A stretch of 64,000 nt of DNA, taken from CAVQBC01 sp963710665. GTDB lineage: Bacteria > Actinomycetota > Thermoleophilia > Solirubrobacterales > Solirubrobacteraceae. Under the pieces are notes generated by a model that ran no database searches, was not told the DNA's origin, and saw nothing but the letters and a program-made list of their open reading frames with translations. Both the position numbers and the translations under genes were made by a program. Below are positions 60,162 through 64,000 of the stretch, piece by piece (the stretch's first letter is position 1; each line of letters starts with the position of its first letter). Where the stretch lies: the NCBI GenBank assembly GCA_963710665.1, contig CAVQBC010000007.1, forward strand, positions 248,001-312,000, read 5' to 3'.

Positions 60162-63100
60162 GCCCGATCTTCTCGTACACGCGCCGCAGCGGCTTCGGCG
60201 CCCACCAGTTGCGCGTGCCCAGCAGGGCCATCAGCGCGGGCACCAGCAGCGCGCGGATGATCGTGGAGTCGATCAGCACCGCGAGCACGGCGCCGACCCC
60301 CACGAGCTTGATGAACACGATCTGCGAGGTCGCGAACGCGCCGAGCGCGACGGAGAACAGCAGCGCGGCCGCGGTGACGATCCGGCCCGTGCGTTCGAGC
60401 CCCGTGGCGACCGCCTCCTTGTTGGGCGCGCCGGCATCGTGCTGCTCCTTGATGCGCGTGAGCAGGAACACCCCGTAGTCGGTCGACAGCCCGAACGCGA
60501 CGATGAACAGGAGGATGGGTTGGGTGGCGTTGATCGCCCCCGGCTCGAAGCCCAGGGGCCCGGACAGGTACCCGTCCTGGAAGATCAGCACGAGCAGGCC
60601 GAAGGTCGCACTCAGCCCGAGGAAGTTCATCAGCACCGACTTGACCGGCAGCACCACCGAGCCCGTGAGCACGAACAGGATCACGACGGTCGTGGTGATG
60701 AGGATCCCCAGCGCGACCGGCAGCTTCTCGGCAAGGCTCGCCTGCTGGTCGACGAAGGACGCCGACTCTCCCGCCGGGTCCACCGGGAACGGCGCCGTGC
60801 CGTTGCGTATGGAGTCCACCACGTCGAGCGTGCGCGAGTCGAACGTGTCCTGCTCGGGCGTGACGTCGATCTGCCACACGTTGCCCTTGATGTGGTCGGG
60901 CTTCGCCACCGACTCGACGTTCGGCAGCTTGCGCAGGTCGGCGGCGTAGTCGTCGAGGCGGTCCTGGGCGTTGGAGGGCGCGTCGACGGCGACGCTGATC
61001 GGCGCCACCGGCGAGTCGGAGAACTCGCGGTCGAGCGCGAGGTCGACCTGGCGGACCGGCGAGCTCGTAGGCAGCACGCTGGCGTCGACGCCCGTGAACT
61101 GCACGGTGTAGAACGGCAGCCCGGCGGCGATGAGGACGCCCGAGGCGAGGATCGCGATCGGCAGCGGGCGGCGCATGACCCCGCGGGAGAGCCGGTACCA
61201 GAAGCCGGCGTGCTCGCCGCTGGCCGCGAGCTGGGCCTCGCGCTGCCAGCGCTTCGGCGCGAGCGCGTTCACGCGCGGGCCGAGCACGGCCAGCAGCGCG
61301 GGCAGCGCGATGAGCGCCGTGGCGGCCGCCACGACCGTGCAGATCAGCCCGCCGGTGCCCATCGAGGCGAGGAAGCGCTGCGGGAAGACCAGCAGCGAGG
61401 CGAGCGCCGCGCTGACCGTCGCCGCGCTGAACAGCACGGTGCGCCCGGCCGTCGCGATCGTCCGCTTCAGCGGCTCGGCCCCCGGCCCATGGCGGGCGAG
61501 CTCCTCCCGGTAGCGCGAGAGGATGAACAGGCTGTAGTCGATGGCGAGGCCGAGCCCGAGCCCGACGACCATGTTGAGCGCGAAGATCGACTGCAGCGTG
61601 ATCTCGTTGGCGATCCGCAGGCCGAGGAACGTGCCGAGCACGGTGATGATCCCGACGAACACCGGAAGCATGGCCGCCACGACGCCGCGGAAGACGAACA
61701 GCGAGCACAGGAACAGCAGCGGCAGCGCGATCATCTCGGCGGCGCGCAGGTCCTCCTCGGCCTGCGCGCCGACCGCCGGCCCCGCGAGCGCCGAGCCGCC
61801 GAGCTTCACCTGGCGGTCGTCGCCGAGCTTCTCCTCCAGGCGGTCCTTGAGCTCCTCCTGGTCGATGTCGGGCTTCAGGAACGCGGCGATGTAGGTCTTG
61901 CGCCGGTCGTCGGAGACGAACGACGGCGACCCGGTCTCGTAGTAGGTCAGCGTCGCGGTCGACCGCCGGGTCGTCCTCGAGCGTCTTCTGGACGCTCTCG
62001 ACCTTCTTCTGGGTCGTGGCGTTGCGCGCGCTCCCCGCGCGGTTGTCCGCCGCGTCGGCGCTGTCCTTGGCCTCCTGCGCGTCCGCCCCGAGTTGCTCGG
62101 CCTCCGCGGCGTCCTCCGGCGTCTGGGCCTGCTCCTGGGCTCGCTCGGCCTTGCGCTGGGCCTTGCGGGCGCGTGTCGCGGCGCGCTGCGCCTTGGCGTC
62201 GAGGTCGGGGTCGCCGACCTTGCCCTCCGGGGCCGTGACGAGCGCCAGCACCCCGGCCGCGGGCTGCGCCCCCGCGGCGTCGGCCAGGCGCTGCTCGGCG
62301 AGCACGCTGGCCGCCTTGGGGTCGTTGAAGTCGTTGCCCTGGCTGAGCAGCGTCGCGACCTTCAGGCCGTAGGCGCCGGCGACGCCGAGGAACACCACGA
62401 CGAGCGCGAGGACCACCCAGCGCCGCCGCTGGAGCACGCCCCCGAGCGCGCGCATCGCGCCCTCCTTCGGGCGGTCCCGGACGCGCGAGCGCTGCGTGTC
62501 GGTGTCGGGCAGCTCGCCGTAGACGTCGGTGATCGCGAAGACGGTCTGGCCGATCTTCAGGCGGTCCCCGGGGGCGAGCGCGATGACGTCGTCCACCCGC
62601 CCGCCGTTCAGCCACGTCCCGTTGCCCGAGCTGAGGTCCTCGACGGCGAGGCCGCCGTCCGGCGCGCGGTGGATGCGCGCGTGGCGGCGGGAGACCTCGG
62701 GGTCGTCGGTCAGCCGCCCGTCCCCGGCGACCGCGCGGCCGATCAGCAGGTCGCCGTCGAGCTCGATCCGCCGCCCGGCGCCGGCGCCCGAGACGATCTC
62801 GAGCTGCTCCCCGATCGGCTCGGGCGCCGCCGGCTCGATGTCCGCCGAGGGATGGGTGGGCGACGGCAGCTTCCCGAGCGGATCGGTGACGAGGATGATC
62901 GTCTGGCCGATCTTCACGCTGTCGCCCGGGACGAGCGCCCGGACGCCTTCGACGCGCTCGCCGTTGACCCAGGTCCCGTTGGCGGATCCCAGGTCCTCGA
63001 TCTGCAGCTCGCCGTCCGGGCCGCGGCGCACGCGGGCGTGCTGCCGCGAGGCCTCGGGGTCGTCCCCGAGCTGCCCCTCGCCCTCCACCGTGCGCCCCAG

Positions 63101-63928
63101 CAGCAGCTCGGCCCCCGGGTCCAGCCGGCGCCCCGCCGATTTGCCCGCGATCACCTTGAGCTGGTCGCTCTCCGGGAGGGTGGGCGTGGGCGGCTCGGGG
63201 CGCGGCGAGATGCGCGTCGAGTCCTCCCGCGGGGCGACGCTCGGCTCCCGCGCGGGCGCGGCGACGGCGTCGGTCACCCGCATCGTGGTGTGGCCGATCC
63301 GGAGCTCGTCGCCCGGGCGCAGCGGCCGGCGGTCGTCGATGCGCTCGCCGTTGACGAACGTGCCGTTCGCCGAGCCGAGGTCCTCGACGACCAGCCCGCC
63401 GTCCTCGGCGCGGCGGACGCGCGCGTGGCGGCGTGACGTCTCAGGGTCGCCGCCGAGCCGGCCGTCGCCGTCGACGGTGCGGCCGAGCAGCAGCTCGCCG
63501 TCGAGCGCGATCCGCCGGCCGACCTCCTCGCCGGCGACGACCTCGAGCTCCTGCGGCGCGTACGCGCCGCGCTGCTCACGCGTCATCCGCGGCTCGGGAA
63601 CCATCGCGGCGGGCATCGACGCGGTGTCGTCGAACGCGTGCTCGAAGGGCTCGGTGACCACGAGCATCGTGGCGCCGATGCGCACGCGGTCACCCGGCCG
63701 CAGCGGGTGCGGGCTCTGGATCCGGCGGCCGTTGACCCAGGTCCCGTTGGCCGACCCGAGGTCCTCCACCCACAGCTCGCCGCCGCCGCCCCGGCGCATG
63801 CGGGCGTGTCGCGCCGAGACGTCGGGATCGTCCTGCAGGCGCCCGTCGCCGTCCACGCCGCGCCCGAGGAGCAGCTCCCCCTCGACCCGGAGTCGCCGCC
63901 CATCGGATACCTCGAGCTGTGGAGCCAT
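60148..63928 (-). pseudogene. MMPL-family transporter with four N-terminal FHA domains, one frameshift
   Basis: On the minus strand four FHA domains come first (residues about 1-100, 120-220, 235-335, 350-445), each with LLGRxVxGxGxL, SRRHARV-type and GSANGTxVNGxR motifs that bind phospho-threonine. A membrane helix follows (RWVVLALVVVFLGVAGAYG), a long Ala-rich extracytoplasmic coiled coil (RKAQRKAERAQEQAQ), then, after a one-base shift near 61950-61962, the MMPL body: TLTYYETGSPSFVSDDRRK, two blocks of membrane helices with VGLGLGLAIDYSLFILSRYR and VAFGLSTDYGVFLLTRIKEQ. MMPL proteins export lipids and glycolipids. Only one indel separates the halves, so a sequencing error is as likely as decay. 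Start: ATG 63928; ATG 63979 is the alternative. Confidence 0.75.
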
Positions 63929-64000
63929 CGCGTGCGAAACCGGTGCGTTGAACGTCGGGGTGTACCGCGGTCGCATCATTTCGCGCGAGCCGGGGCGGAG

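Overview
The window is very GC-rich, densely coded chromosomal DNA. The gene content (fused AccD-AccA, split acyl-CoA mutase, ETF plus ETF-QO, RTX and CARDB secreted proteins, no sigma-54 system) fits a deep-branching, aerobic, soil-type actinobacterium such as the Thermoleophilia/Solirubrobacterales; that placement is inference from protein style. I saw no rRNA, tRNA, CRISPR array or transposase gene. Many start codons (GTG, ATG) sit 6-8 nt after a TANNNT box, which suggests leaderless transcripts.

Layout. 1-1.2 kb: decayed remnants (VOC protein, SAM methyltransferase, MarR). 1.3-6.4 kb (minus): GT-C-like membrane protein, acyl-CoA dehydrogenase, AlkZ-like winged-helix protein, leucyl aminopeptidase. 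6.5-19.3 kb: acyl-CoA catabolism and electron transfer: thiolase, HAD hydrolase, acyl-CoA dehydrogenase, a mutase large subunit with isobutyryl-CoA-mutase residues, the B12 subunit, etfB, etfA and ETF-QO. A minus-strand HoxX-like/GGDEF-EAL pair separates the two mutase subunits. 19.3-25.2 kb: two-component system, two divergent RTX proteins sharing a control region, a GT39-like membrane protein and a secreted CARDB protein. 25.2-31.3 kb: rpmE, a very large secreted M14 carboxypeptidase, prfA, prmC, tsaC/sua5. 31.4-38.5 kb: an inducible-looking cluster: GAF-type regulator, NTF2-FMO monooxygenase, acetoin-reductase-like SDR, butanediol-dehydrogenase-like enzyme, and a second copy of the monooxygenase. 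38.5-45 kb: glyA, an Ada-like zinc protein, a Ser/Thr kinase, a WecA/TagO-type transferase, pyruvate kinase.

45.3-64 kb is the most unusual part. It is a compact, mostly overlapping plus-strand run: TPR protein, accDA, accB, GAF protein, cNMP-binding patatin, acyl carrier protein, frameshifted cyclase-family protein, cNMP-binding protein, FGE-like protein, two alpha/beta-hydrolase-fold proteins without the nucleophile serine, a type II PKS-like KS-alpha, a KS-beta/chain-length-factor-like partner whose catalytic triad is lost, and a second cNMP-binding patatin. It meets a convergent MMPL transporter carrying four N-terminal FHA domains. I read this as a candidate type II polyketide or unusual acyl-chain system: its own malonyl-CoA supply, carrier protein, KS/CLF pair, lipid hydrolases under nucleotide control, and a phospho-threonine-controlled exporter.

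A 169-229 bp palindromic element with inverted ends occurs twice, after the WecA-type gene and after the cyclase gene. Single-base frameshifts in several otherwise intact genes (cyclase, MMPL, a small membrane protein) may be real decay or base-calling errors.
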